Shown here piece by piece: positions 30,953-39,921 of a DNA stretch of 64,000 bases. Positions within the stretch are counted from its first letter, which is position 1, and every line of letters starts with the position of its first letter. The notes beneath the pieces are model-generated. The model had not been told where the DNA came from and made no database searches. It was given only the letters and a program-made list of their open reading frames with translations. A program made the translations under genes and the position numbers. Origin of the DNA: Symbiodinium natans (Eukaryota; Sar; Dinophyceae; Suessiales; Symbiodiniaceae); assembly GCA_905221605.1 (NCBI GenBank), contig CAJNDS010002827.1, forward strand, positions 149,235 to 213,234, written 5' to 3'.

Positions 30953-33900
30953 GTGCTAAGCAGGAATGCACATGCACTGTGGAAAAACGGCGTCCTGCCC
31001 GGCACATCCATTAAACAATTTTGCGGCTCCCACACGGGGCCGAGGCTCATCCCTTCTCTCAGCCTTTTAGTCATTTCCAAGTCGTTCTTCCATTGCCTCC
31101 CAGTGCTGGAGGAGCTTATGGGCTCGCCGTCTTTGGTCTGCCGGTCGTAGTGCCCTGAGGTCATGTAAGAAGGCCTTGCACATCTGATTGGATGTGAGTG
31201 CCGGCGCTGCGGGGGACTCTGATGCCTTCTTCGGCTCCTTGTAATCGTCCAGGTCGATGATCTGGCTGGTGTCCGCTGCACGGAGCACCCATTGCTGAGG
31301 TGTCCTCGGCTCCTTCGTGGGGCCGTCAATCTGCTGCTGGCCATCACCAGAGGCCGTCTTTTCTGTCCGTTGCCTCTTTGAGGCCGGGGGCCCCACTGTC
31401 TCATCCTCCGTTTCGCTCCATTCCAGGAGCTCAGCTGCCCCTCTGGGAAGACGATGTCGGTGGATGGGTTGTGGGACCTCAAGGGCCGCTGGTCTTGATG
31501 GCCACCATAGCATAAGCTCCTACTGACTGCTAATTGGCAGCGAAGAGCTGCACTAAAGGCCGATGGTGGTACCTTTACAGGGCAAGGGATGGCTGCCGTC
31601 ATGGCACTTAGCTCATGCACTGCAGCTTGTGTGTTCCTGCTTCCATGGAAGTCCATGCAGCAGATTACGCAACTGAGGTACAACCAGAAACAAATATGCA
31701 TAAGTTTTGGTGTCCGGCATAAAGGCGCGCCCCCCGCCATCTTCCCACCTGCGGAAGTGCATGCGTTGATAGCATGTGTAGGTCCTTCCCCCGTGGGGGG
31801 CCCGGGGGAAACCTTCACCTCACCCTTGCCTTGGAATGTAGTCTTCTTCTTATTGTAGTAGGAAGGGCCGGCGGACTTAGGACCGCCGCGGTGACTGAGG
31901 AATTTCTGGTAAACGTCGTGAATTCGGAGGGGTGTATGGAGGGGTCTGCGTTTGTACTTTCCTTTAGTGCGTCTATGCGTTATCCACTTATTGCCCGGCT
32001 TAGGTTTGTTCCTATATCGGATCAGTAGTGAAAACGCAGTGCACCACCCCAGCAAAATCCCCCTAGGCCAATCCTCCTTAGATCTCCTAGATTCAGTCGA
32101 CCACTGATCGTCTTCCACTGAGGGGTTGGCAGATCCGGCTCCCCAGCAGGGCCGTGCATGTAGGATAACTGCCTGCGGGCGGTTGACATGCTCCGGGGGC
32201 ACTGATGTGGAGATAGGCTGGGATTTGGCTAAGAGGGTGTGCATGTGGTGGCTTTCACGCATATGAGTTGTCGGATAGTGCCTTTTCTGTGCAGCATATC
32301 TAATCTGCTGATCGCTGCTATTCTGGGACCTGGTGTTATTCCTGGGCTGTCCAACTCCTAGACCTGCGCCCTGATTTTCACCAGCCACGAAGGAATCAAT
32401 CACCTTTTCGGCACTCCCTGTGGGGGCCGTCGGAGAGGAGAAATGGGGTGTGCCTCCCATGTCGGTCGGCAGGTCCCGGCTCATGATTAGGCGTATGTGG
32501 GAGGAGCCCTGGATGTCGCACCATTGATAGCGCTGTCTGTCCCTGACATCAACAATCCAGCGGATGTCCCCTAAACTGATGCCATGTGCCTGCAGAAGAG
32601 GGCTGCAGGCTAGCTCGATGGCCGAGGCAAAGCCGTCTTGTCTGACCTGCACCCCATAGCGATGACCCGGTTCTCGCAAGATCTCAGTGAGGACACCGTT
32701 AATGTCATCACGTCGTGTAGGACAGTCTGGTGTTGCATCCGTCCTGGAGGTGATTGTCGGGTCTCGGGCTGATCTGCGGGCCGGGGTACGGCTCCTGTCC
32801 TGCGCGCTGCCCTTGTCGTGGTCCTGTTCATGGTCCTGAGGCTCGGTGACTGCAGTGCTGGAGGATGAGGCCGGCTGGGCACGCTGGGCCGAAGGAGTGG
32901 GAGCGCTGACGGAATTCGCATCCAGGAGTGTCCACGGCCACCCCTCTGGTGTGTCGTGTTCCCGGGTTCCCTCAGCCGGAACCCTCTGTGCTGGGGCGTC
33001 CCGCTGAGTGGTGCCGGCTGATCGGCTCCCGCGGCTGCCTGCGCCAGCCTCCCTGGTCTCTCTTAGTTCCCGTTGTTCCCGACGTCTGGCTAGCTCAGTG
33101 CGTGTCCGTCTCCTCTCACCATTGGGCCGAACCCGTGCCCGAGGGTGTCTGCGCGGGCTGCGCGGGCTGTTTGCCATCTTGAGCCTAATCCTTGCATTAT
33201 CCCTGCTTCGGGCTGACGGGGCCGAGGGTGAAACGACTGTGCTGGTGTCGTGTCGCCTCTTCCTGTTCCCAACGGGTCTAGGGGCCTCTTTATGCAACCT
33301 TCTATGGTCAATTGATTGCCTAAGTGAGATGGGCGCTGACAACGTACGGCAGGGTACACTCGGTCTTGTGTGGTGCTCGTGTCCTAGAGGTCTCCACTCA
33401 AGGGTTCGCGCCTGCGAGTCCGAAGATGTCCAGGCAGTGTCTGCACAAATTGGATGTAGCTCGGAGGCAGCTTTGACCTGGGTGCAAGATCGCACTGTGG
33501 GAATGCAAGTGTCTTGCAATGGGCACGTTGGGTGGGTGATCCATGTGTCACACAGTCCATGCAGTGCAGGCACTCTCGACATGTATTGAACAGCTGGCAT
33601 TGACTCCATTGCGTTGCACAATCGGCTCGCCTCTAGGGGGCCGTCAATGCAGTCAGGCCTATACAGGTATGGCATGAGCGCCTGAAAAAACTCTGGCCAA
33701 TGCGTCTTCCACTGCAGCTGGAGATACAGTGCTCGGGGCAAATTTTGCAGCCCATCGTGCAAGTGGCTGGCGAGGCGGGAAACGCCGGCAAGGATGTCTA
33801 GCTCAGCCTGACCCTGTGTCGTCCATAGGGAGTGCATCCAGGATTCAACGAGATCTCCTCCTGTTTGCCAGCTCTGCACCTGTCCGAGCTTGTCATGCGT

Positions 33901-36270
33901 CAGCAGGGCACCAACCAGTGACCATATCCAACGACCGACGTTATCCGTGAGGAGCGGGCTGTCGATGTGTTGGCCCCGGATGTCGTAGGCTTCACCCTGC
34001 TGAGCTTTGTGGTATAGGTCGTGCCTGAACTTGTAGTGTCCCTGCATCTGGAAGGCCGTGAGGCTCGCCCCCGGGTTGCTAGGCAAGAGCTCGCCCAGAA
34101 GCTGCTTTGCTTTGCCCAGGTGTAGCCTTGCCGCAGCATTTAGTCCCTGGTGCGGCGGCACCCTCTCGGGGCCGATTGTTTGGGCCCTCCTGACCGCACC
34201 ACGTGCGTCGCCTCCTCTTCGTGCACCACAGACCTCACCGCTTGTCTCTTCAATCGGATGCTCATCCGCCTTCATTGCGACGCTCTGCAGCGGCAGCCCC
34301 TGAGGTGTGTAGTTGCCAGGCGCGGCCTTTCCTGGCCTCTCGTTGTCGCTTGTCTGTGTGGCCTGGTCACACGTGACCGGGCCACACTGTACAGCGGCAT
34401 GCTGCACAGCGGCATGCTCTTTTGCTGGGATTAACTCCTCCTCGTCCGTTGTTGTCTCCGATGCCACCGGGTCAGCTGTCGGGGTCCGTACCTCGTTCAT
34501 CATGTCAGGTGTGGTGCCGTCCACGACTGGATTAATTGCAGGGGCCGGCACATCGGCCTCCTCCATGTGTGGCTCTCCTTGGTCTTGGGCCTTGATCTTC
34601 ACAGCCTGAGCCGAGGAAGATGAGGGGCCATCGCTGACGGTGCCTGGCTGTCCGTCGCCCTGCGATTCCGCCTCCTCAGAGTGCCATTCGGTACTCTCGG
34701 TCCACGAATTCCAGCCATGCCACCACCCTGTCGATTCCGTCGCTCCATGTCGCCACTCATTGTGGCCTTCCCACGACTGCCAGCCCCGTTGCCTCAGCTC
34801 CGTGGCCGTTCTGCGACGGCGACCATCTGCTCGGTAGTGCGAGCGAGGGTGCTCCCTAGGAGGGAGACCTCTCTCGGCTCTCGTGGTTTGCCTCATTTGA
34901 GCCCGAGGTCTGGAGGTGGAGATGCTCATGCAGGCATTGCAGACTGGCGGCTCGGTACGCTCTGGTGAAATATGTGGTGCAGGCAGACTGCAAATTGAGT
35001 GTCCTGCCCTGGAGCGGAGGTCTGCACGTGGTGGGGCCGAAAGCGGCTCCCCTGCATCAGGCAGCGTTTGGAGTGCCCTAATGCTATTGGACTGACAACT
35101 GCACTCTCTCGGATGGCTCATGCACTCACCTACATCAGACCGACTGCAGCTACGCACAGTGAAGGACATGTAAGTAGCAGCCCATCCCGCATGCCAGCAT
35201 GGTATATACATCACTCTCACAGACTGTTCAGCACCTATGATCATGACTTCGTGTCGAGCAAGACCAAACGACCGTGCAGGCGCTGAGGTCCCGACCGGAG
35301 GTGCAACACGGATCCACTGTGGACAGATCTCTGCATCCGCTGTCAGCCAGGCTTCCAGGGTCTGTTCTGGAGGCTGCGAGTGCTGCACAGGCCAGTTGAT
35401 CCCTAAGGTGGTGTTTGCTGACAGAGGGGTATGCGTGGCGTCCTTGCATCGGCCTTCCCCCTGTTCGGGGGCCGCATGTTGTTCAGGCAGTGTACACAAC
35501 ACGCACACCGATCGGGAGGTACCGAGTGGCTTGGCATTATGTCTAGCTGGACTCGGATCTTGCACGGTTACTGGGGCCCCTGCTGGAGGTGCGTCACGGA
35601 TCCATTGCGCGCAGATCTCTGCAGCCATTGTCATGTATTCTATCGAAGACTGCTTGGGAGGCTGCGAGTGCTGCACAGGCCAGTTGATCCCTAAGGTGGT
35701 GTTTGCTGACAGAGGGGTATGCGTGGCGTCCTTGCATCGGCCTTCCCCCTGTTCGGGGGCCGCATGTTGTTCAGGCAGTGTACACAACACGCACACCGAT
35801 CGGGAGGTACCGAGTGGCTTGGCATTATGTCTAGCTGGACTCGGATCTTGCACGGTTACTGGGGCCCCTGCTGGAGGTGCGTCACGGATCCATTGCGTGC
35901 AGATCTCTGCAGCCATTGTCATGTATTCTATCGAAGACTGCTTGGGAGGCTGCGAGTGCTGCACGGACCAGTTGATCTCTAAGGTGGCGTTTGCTGACCG
36001 GGGCCCTTGCGTGGTGTCCCGGTATCGGCTTTCCCAGTGCGCTGGGGCCGTATGATGCTCTGGCAGGGTCTCCCACATTGGCAGCAGGGCACACATCCAA
36101 ACAAGCATGCATCTTGTTATGCACTGACGTTCCCACTTTGCATGTTTCCCTCTCAAAAATCTCTCTCTCCTTCTTGGCACTTTCCAAGCAAGTTTGGTGC
36201 TGTGGCTCAGCACCGAGCCAATCCATGGCATGAAAACTACGTCCTCTCTCACTTGTGTGAAGAGAGGCAC
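30574..36270 (-). CDS. LINE ORF1: Cys-containing 96-residue repeats and a KptA/Tpt1-like segment
   Basis: 1898 open codons from a GTG (an ATG follows 13 codons later); the part below about 32000 is low complexity and probably not translated in this frame. Three 288-bp tandem repeats give 96-residue units (VCVLCTLPEQHAAPEQGEGR; TLGINWPVQHSQPPKQSSIE). A folded-looking helical region follows (LGKAKQLLGELLPSNPG, YKFRHDLYHKAQQGEAYDI), then an Arg-rich region. A segment at about 32710-32470 (GVLTEILREPGHRYGVQVRQ, DGFASAIELA, ISLGDIRWIVDVRDRQRYQW) resembles the N-terminal winged-helix half of RNA 2'-phosphotransferases. RNA binding is inferred. Confidence 0.5.
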   Translation of the reverse strand: MPLFTQVREDVVFMPWIGSVLSHSTKLAWKVPRRRERFLRGKHAKWERQCITRCMLVWMCALLPMWETLPEHHTAPAHWESRYRDTTQGPRSANATLEINWSVQHSQPPKQSSIEYMTMAAEICTQWIRDAPPAGAPVTVQDPSPARHNAKPLGTSRSVCVLCTLPEQHAAPEQGEGRCKDATHTPLSANTTLGINWPVQHSQPPKQSSIEYMTMAAEICAQWIRDAPPAGAPVTVQDPSPARHNAKPLGTSRSVCVLCTLPEQHAAPEQGEGRCKDATHTPLSANTTLGINWPVQHSQPPEQTLEAWLTADAEICPQWIRVAPPVGTSAPARSFGLARHEVMIIGAEQSVRVMYIPCWHAGWAATYMSFTVRSCSRSDVGECMSHPRECSCQSNSIRALQTLPDAGEPLSAPPRADLRSRAGHSICSLPAPHISPERTEPPVCNACMSISTSRPRAQMRQTTRAERGLPPREHPRSHYRADGRRRRTATELRQRGWQSWEGHNEWRHGATESTGWWHGWNSWTESTEWHSEEAESQGDGQPGTVSDGPSSSSAQAVKIKAQDQGEPHMEEADVPAPAINPVVDGTTPDMMNEVRTPTADPVASETTTDEEELIPAKEHAAVQHAAVQCGPVTCDQATQTSDNERPGKAAPGNYTPQGLPLQSVAMKADEHPIEETSGEVCGARRGGDARGAVRRAQTIGPERVPPHQGLNAAARLHLGKAKQLLGELLPSNPGASLTAFQMQGHYKFRHDLYHKAQQGEAYDIRGQHIDSPLLTDNVGRWIWSLVGALLTHDKLGQVQSWQTGGDLVESWMHSLWTTQGQAELDILAGVSRLASHLHDGLQNLPRALYLQLQWKTHWPEFFQALMPYLYRPDCIDGPLEASRLCNAMESMPAVQYMSRVPALHGLCDTWITHPTCPLQDTCIPTVRSCTQVKAASELHPICADTAWTSSDSQARTLEWRPLGHEHHTRPSVPCRTLSAPISLRQSIDHRRLHKEAPRPVGNRKRRHDTSTVVSPSAPSARSRDNARIRLKMANSPRSPRRHPRARVRPNGERRRTRTELARRREQRELRETREAGAGSRGSRSAGTTQRDAPAQRVPAEGTREHDTPEGWPWTLLDANSVSAPTPSAQRAQPASSSSTAVTEPQDHEQDHDKGSAQDRSRTPARRSARDPTITSRTDATPDCPTRRDDINGVLTEILREPGHRYGVQVRQDGFASAIELACSPLLQAHGISLGDIRWIVDVRDRQRYQWCDIQGSSHIRLIMSRDLPTDMGGTPHFSSPTAPTGSAEKVIDSFVAGENQGAGLGVGQPRNNTRSQNSSDQQIRYAAQKRHYPTTHMRESHHMHTLLAKSQPISTSVPPEHVNRPQAVILHARPCWGAGSANPSVEDDQWSTESRRSKEDWPRGILLGWCTAFSLLIRYRNKPKPGNKWITHRRTKGKYKRRPLHTPLRIHDVYQKFLSHRGGPKSAGPSYYNKKKTTFQGKGEVKVSPGPPTGEGPTHAINACTSAGGKMAGGAPLCRTPKLMHICFWLYLSCVICCMDFHGSRNTQAAVHELSAMTAAIPCPVKVPPSAFSAALRCQLAVSRSLCYGGHQDQRPLRSHNPSTDIVFPEGQLSSWNGAKRRMRQWGPRPQRGNGQKRRPLVMASSRLTAPRRSRGHLSNGCSVQRTPARSSTWTITRSRRRHQSPPQRRHSHPIRCARPSYMTSGHYDRQTKDGEPISSSSTGRQWKNDLEMTKRLREGMSLGPVWEPQNCLMDVPGRTPFFHSACAFLLSTCLLGVARHSFMHRAKETPLTRHSRHNRLTAPHCTIWSRALRLLCVLCLGQGAWSAPATDHIADHAHTLPGSKKCREGLGTEGNGARGHNFLMFRCEQRRECRWISIREEARGEVDTGSQGFMSCP
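31067..31513 (-). CDS. small acidic LINE ORF, unrecognised
   Basis: 148 codons in a frame different from ORF1. Its C-terminus (SNQMCKAFLHDLRALRPADQ, then HKLLQHWEAMEERLGND) is helical and ends naturally, whereas the ORF1 frame across the same bases is Arg/Ser/Pro low complexity. This suggests ORF1 proper ends upstream and this is a separate or frameshifted end. Confidence 0.4.
   Translation of the reverse strand: MLWWPSRPAALEVPQPIHRHRLPRGAAELLEWSETEDETVGPPASKRQRTEKTASGDGQQQIDGPTKEPRTPQQWVLRAADTSQIIDLDDYKEPKKASESPAAPALTSNQMCKAFLHDLRALRPADQRRRAHKLLQHWEAMEERLGND
35371..36100 (-). repeat. 288-bp in-frame tandem repeats in LINE ORF1
   Basis: Units start at 35371, 35659 and 35947 (AGGCTGCGAG each time). 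The first two are nearly identical and the third decays after about 150 bp. 288 is 96 codons, so the frame is kept. Confidence 0.9.
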
Positions 36271-36279
36271 AAAAACACA

Positions 36280-38562
36280 CTACCCCCTCCCCCCCTCCCG
36301 ACTCACGCTACAAACAAATTTGAGCCGGAGGCTTGACGGGTGGTCTGCGCAGTTCGACGGGGAAGGGACCCGTGAGAACCAAGGGATGAACTCGCACCCC
36401 ACCTCCAAGCCAACAAACATAGTAAGCAGATTTTTCACTATTGGGGACCTGCCCCGACAGGAAATCAAAATATCCCTAACCGCATTGTTGTCGATGAAAG
36501 CCACAACAGGTGAATGCGCAACCCTTTTGCCCCAAAGGCGGAACGCAAGCAGCACTGCAACAAACTCCGCCTCCATTATAATCGTGTCCTTGTTAAGCTC
36601 ACCCAAGAGCTTGCGGGCATCCCTGTCAAGGGCATGAGAGAAACCAGCAACCAACACACCCTTGTCATCAAACAGAAGGCCACCCACGCCGCAAGGCAGT
36701 GTGGGATCATCTTTCGAGTATGACGCATCCGTGAAAACATACCAGGTTCGTTGCTTGCTAACCTGCACTAATCGAGGGCGGCCGCTTTCCAACATGTCAA
36801 CAAGCGAACTGAAGGTGTCGATGCACTCATCCGGCAGGTCGGGAGGGGCACAACCGTGGGCGTACTCCGAAAGCAGTTGCAAGCAAAATTTGCTCTGGCG
36901 TCCAAACAGCTGGCCACTCGCAAACTGAAGTTTTCCCCTCAGCTTGAGAGCTTGAGGCACACTCATACGCCGGTCTTGCTGGGCCTGCTTCATTGTCTCA
37001 ACAAGGAGATGAACTCTCTTCTCCGTATTGCAAATAGTCACCCGACCCAAGTGGGCACTTGATAGCACTATGTCAACCCCTAGTGCACAAAAGGCCTCGG
37101 CGAACGGTACATCCTTCTTCCCACCCTGGGCGAGGTCCCATCCCAACAAGGCGAAGAGCAAGGTGATTGTTTGGTGTACATTGGCCACCTGTGTGCCTTT
37201 AGCCACCGACACAAAGTCATCGAAGTAGTGGGACCAACAAAGGGCGAAAAAGGATGCACCTAGGTGCCAGATCGAATTAACGGCTCGCAGAAAAGTTGAC
37301 ACGGACTTGACCGCCCCGAAAGGGAGGGCGTGAAGCTGGAACACTACTACCCTCTTCAGGTCAGGATCCCACAACCCAATGTACGAGGCCCATGCCCCCG
37401 TAGGGTCCAGTGCCAATTGTCTATAGGCACTGACCAGGTCATAGAACCTTCCTTTGAGACTACAACCCGGCAGCACTCGCATCAGAGACAGGCACATACC
37501 CGCAATGACGTCAACTGTCTGGGGACGCACAGTCTCCAATGTCTCGACGGAGCCATTGATTCCTGACCCCGAGAAGTCGTCAATCAACCTGATCTTCCCA
37601 TCCTGCTCGATCCCAAACCTTCGAGACACGATGGCATCAGGTGGCAGCTGGTCCACCTCGATGGGACCGGACAACCAGCCCCTGTCGCGCTCCTCAAGGG
37701 TTTGCGTTTGGACCTCGCGATCGAGGGACTCCCCCTGGGACTTAATAGTGGACAACAGGGCTGCCCTAGATGTGGGGGCATCTCTTTTGAGCTGCTCAAC
37801 CGTGACCGACGCCGGCTTGAACTTTGGAGCGAACACTCCTGTATCGGGCACCGGGCCCCCCAGGTTAGTACCTGAGATCACTTCATCAAAGATGGCCACA
37901 TCATCATAGGAAGCCTCAATCATCATTGCCTTCCACAAGAGGAGACGCTTAGGCTTGAGAATCGTCGAGACCTGTTTGTGCATAGACGCCTTCAATGCAT
38001 CTTCCTCACTTCTGAGGTCTTGTGCAAGCTTGAGCCACTTTGCAAATTGTCGCGCCCTCAACGCGCACAGCTCCGACTCTGTCATCGAAGCATGGGTGCA
38101 CACCGCGTCTTTGAGAACCTGTGGCAAGGCGACCTCGAGAGTTCTAGGATGGCCAGCCTTGACTGCCTCACGGACAAACTGTTCCGGGGAAAAGGGAATA
38201 CCCCAAACAAGCTCGTTCCAGAGCTCAGAGCCAGCACTACAACCCTTGCCCCCGGAGCCACCACTTGAACTCCCCTGCTTAACCGGGACCACTTGTAGCA
38301 GTTGGGCTTCGGCCGGCACCGAGCGTTCGGGGCAGACCGCCACTGGCGGTAGGGGCCACGAGTCCTTAAGGCGGGCACGCAGGGGGACAGGACACGAAAC
38401 ACATGGAGGGATTCGTACTCGCAAAATGCGAGCATGTTCGGGCACACGGGGCCCCGTCACCGAGGCCTTCGGCTGACTACCCTCTTTCTGGGTACGGGGG
38501 TTTTCTGGTTTGGTGTATCTCAATTCCCAAACATATATATACAAAAGGGGAGAAAAACTCAT
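36280..38562 (-). CDS. element B reverse transcriptase - RNase H, 3' end replaced by LINE sequence
   Basis: 760 codons. Genuine B sequence enters from 47605-47380 before element A and continues from 38481. RT signatures: IVSRRFGIEQDGKIRLIDDF, LVSAYRQLALDPTGAW, ALPFGAVKSVSTFLRAV, SHYFDDFVSVA (FDD in the YxDD position, common in DIRS-like RTs), LGVDIVLSSAHLG. RNase H: WYVFTDASYSKDD (Asp), IIMEAEFVAVLLAFRLW (Glu), VVAFIDNNAVRDILI (Asp), SPSNCADHPS (Asp). The last ~20 codons after 36332 are LINE sequence; the original end is at 24204-24312. Confidence 0.85.
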   Translation of the reverse strand: MSFSPLLYIYVWELRYTKPENPRTQKEGSQPKASVTGPRVPEHARILRVRIPPCVSCPVPLRARLKDSWPLPPVAVCPERSVPAEAQLLQVVPVKQGSSSGGSGGKGCSAGSELWNELVWGIPFSPEQFVREAVKAGHPRTLEVALPQVLKDAVCTHASMTESELCALRARQFAKWLKLAQDLRSEEDALKASMHKQVSTILKPKRLLLWKAMMIEASYDDVAIFDEVISGTNLGGPVPDTGVFAPKFKPASVTVEQLKRDAPTSRAALLSTIKSQGESLDREVQTQTLEERDRGWLSGPIEVDQLPPDAIVSRRFGIEQDGKIRLIDDFSGSGINGSVETLETVRPQTVDVIAGMCLSLMRVLPGCSLKGRFYDLVSAYRQLALDPTGAWASYIGLWDPDLKRVVVFQLHALPFGAVKSVSTFLRAVNSIWHLGASFFALCWSHYFDDFVSVAKGTQVANVHQTITLLFALLGWDLAQGGKKDVPFAEAFCALGVDIVLSSAHLGRVTICNTEKRVHLLVETMKQAQQDRRMSVPQALKLRGKLQFASGQLFGRQSKFCLQLLSEYAHGCAPPDLPDECIDTFSSLVDMLESGRPRLVQVSKQRTWYVFTDASYSKDDPTLPCGVGGLLFDDKGVLVAGFSHALDRDARKLLGELNKDTIIMEAEFVAVLLAFRLWGKRVAHSPVVAFIDNNAVRDILISCRGRSPIVKNLLTMFVGLEVGCEFIPWFSRVPSPSNCADHPSSLRLKFVCSVSREGGRG
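36332..36346. repeat. LINE target-site duplication, 5' copy
   Basis: CTTGACGGGTGGTCT. It belongs to the RNase H coding frame of element B (ADHPS). Confidence 0.85.
38334..38481. repeat. 148-bp direct repeat flanking element A, 3' side
   Basis: Matches 47380-47527 with one difference (C38347 vs T47393). Both copies are element B coding sequence (SVTGPRVPEHARILRVRIPP). The repeat abuts the element A ends exactly on both sides. Confidence 0.85.
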
Positions 38563-38757
38563 CTCAAACTATCGCTCAACGGAATATCTCATCTTAAGCA
38601 ACTCCTTAAAAATCCTGATGGGAATAACTCATGCATATTCCACCCAGTTCGATCGTTCCTTTTTCTCAGACAGCATCAGGGGTAGCGCGAGGGCCACGTG
38701 CAGTCTCAAGAAGTCTCCCGGCCGCCACTACGGCCTTCAAGTGAGCCCCACCACCCC
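38480..38757 (-). repeat. element A split direct repeat B2
   Basis: 278 bp, matching 39125-39402 with two differences. Confidence 0.9.
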
Positions 38758-38773
38758 AGGGAGGGAGGGAGGG

Positions 38774-38817
38774 CAAGAAAATTTTCCTTCCCCTGGCTCA
38801 AAGAAAGGTTTGAGACT
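38774..38817 (-). repeat. element A repeat A2 (part shared with A1), with trans-splice acceptor
   Basis: 44 bp shared with 47320-47363. On the minus strand the shared part is preceded by TGCAG, so the AG at 38817-38816 sits where the leader joins in the copy at 47362. The full A2 would extend to B1 at about 39124. Confidence 0.75.
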
Positions 38818-39124
38818 GCACGGGCCCAAAGTCATGCACAAGCCTATCTTGCTCTCAAAACTTTCATGTACATGCTGAGGAAAATTTTCCACAAAGACAA
38901 GTGCATCTCGTGCATACATAAGCAAAGTACAATGGAGTATTCAAAGCTGCCTGAAGGCGTCTGAGCTGGAGAACTTGCAACATCCCAGCCGTCCGTTAAA
39001 GGGGGGGGGCAACCTACAACAAGGCTCCCCGCAGCGACATCATGAGCACCAGAAAACCCGCCCGGCCCCTCCCGGGCTTCCCGCACCCAAGGGAAAGAGA
39101 GTCTAGTCGGCAAGCCGAAAACGC

Positions 39125-39402
39125 CCCTCTTTCTGGGTACGGGGGTTTTCTGGTTTGGTGTATCTCAATTCCCAAACATATATATACAAAAGGGGAGAAA
39201 AACTCATCTCAAACTATCGCTCAACGGAATATCTCATCTTAAGCAACTCCTTAACAATCCTGATGGGAATAACTCATGCATATTCCACCCAGTTCGATCG
39301 TTCCTTTTTCTCATACAGCATCAGGGGTAGCGCGAGGGCCACGTGCAGTCTCAAGAAGTCTCCCGGCCGCCACTACGGCCTTCAAGTGAGCCCCACCACC
39401 CC
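39125..39402 (-). repeat. element A split direct repeat B1
   Basis: 278 bp, partner of 38480-38757. It starts 10 nt after the RNase H stop region. Confidence 0.9.
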
Positions 39403-39411
39403 TGATAGCGT

Positions 39412-39921
39412 TCAGGCTCGCTTGAGCTCGAAAATCCTCTTCGCCAGCTCTTCCAAGCGGGAGAAGGGTTGGACTTCAGATGCTCCCACCATCGTCACGA
39501 CCTCAATGCCGTGACCTCGCGATGGCGCATCACCTGGGTTCGAAAAGGAAGGCACTCGTGATACCCACCACATGGATGGATGCTCCTGGTCCAACTGAGA
39601 GAAGATTCGGGCAAGAGAATGCATGGCCCAGCTTCTGCTGGCCCCCTTTATCACGAGGCTGCGGGTGGCGTTGTTGTCCACCCACCACACCACTCTTCGG
39701 GACTCCAGGATGGAACTCAATTCCATCATGGATGCAAGAATCGCGAACATTTCGATTTCGCAAATCAGCTGATCCCCGCCGATCTCTGACTTCCACAGCT
39801 CAAGCACCCTTGACGGGACACGGCCCTCATAGACCCAACCGGTCCCGGAGAAGCAGTCATAAGCAGCAAGTCCAAGCCACCCCTGCCTCCCAGGAGCCAT
39901 CCGTCCAAAGGTGAAGGACAT
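39412..39921 (-). pseudogene. element A RNase H
   Basis: Continues the RT frame after a shift at about 39890: the first Asp (HLWTDGSWE) is at the end of the upstream frame. Here follow GGDQLICEIEMFAILASMME (Glu), VVWWVDNNATRSLVIKG (Asp) and SFSNPGDAPSRG (Asp). The ending SRLEELAKRIFELKRA precedes B1. Confidence 0.75.

Larger units (their letters stand above)
24328..36331 (-). mobile_element. 12-kb LINE (non-LTR retrotransposon) with APE endonuclease, RT, zinc fingers and USP protease
   Basis: Flanked by the 15-bp direct repeat CTTGACGGGTGGTCT (24313-24327 and 36332-36346), with a short A-tail (T run at 24327-24332 on the plus strand), as expected for target-primed reverse transcription. Minus-strand content: ORF1 (36270 to about 32000), a small ORF (31513-31067), EEP endonuclease (30952-29636), then RT-zinc fingers-USP (29613-24439). 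It interrupts element B within the RNase H frame. It appears full length at the 5' end, which is uncommon for LINEs. Confidence 0.85.

Noticed and set aside
30574-32000. C-terminal 470 codons of the 1898-codon LINE ORF as real protein
   Set aside because: Composition turns to Arg/Ser/Pro low complexity while the frame at 31513-31067 looks coding; treated as non-translated in this frame.
35237-36055. Plus-strand 272-codon Cys-rich ORF over the LINE ORF1 repeats
   Set aside because: It is the antisense of the 288-bp tandem repeats; 288 is divisible by 3, so several frames stay open by repetition.
36300-36331. DinoSL relic at the LINE 5' end
   Set aside because: Only GGCTCAA matches and no upstream leader bases follow; the match is too short to support.
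36332-36346. LINE TSD as chance similarity
   Set aside because: The restored reading frame into 24312-24204 and the A tail independently support the insertion, so chance was rejected and the TSD kept.
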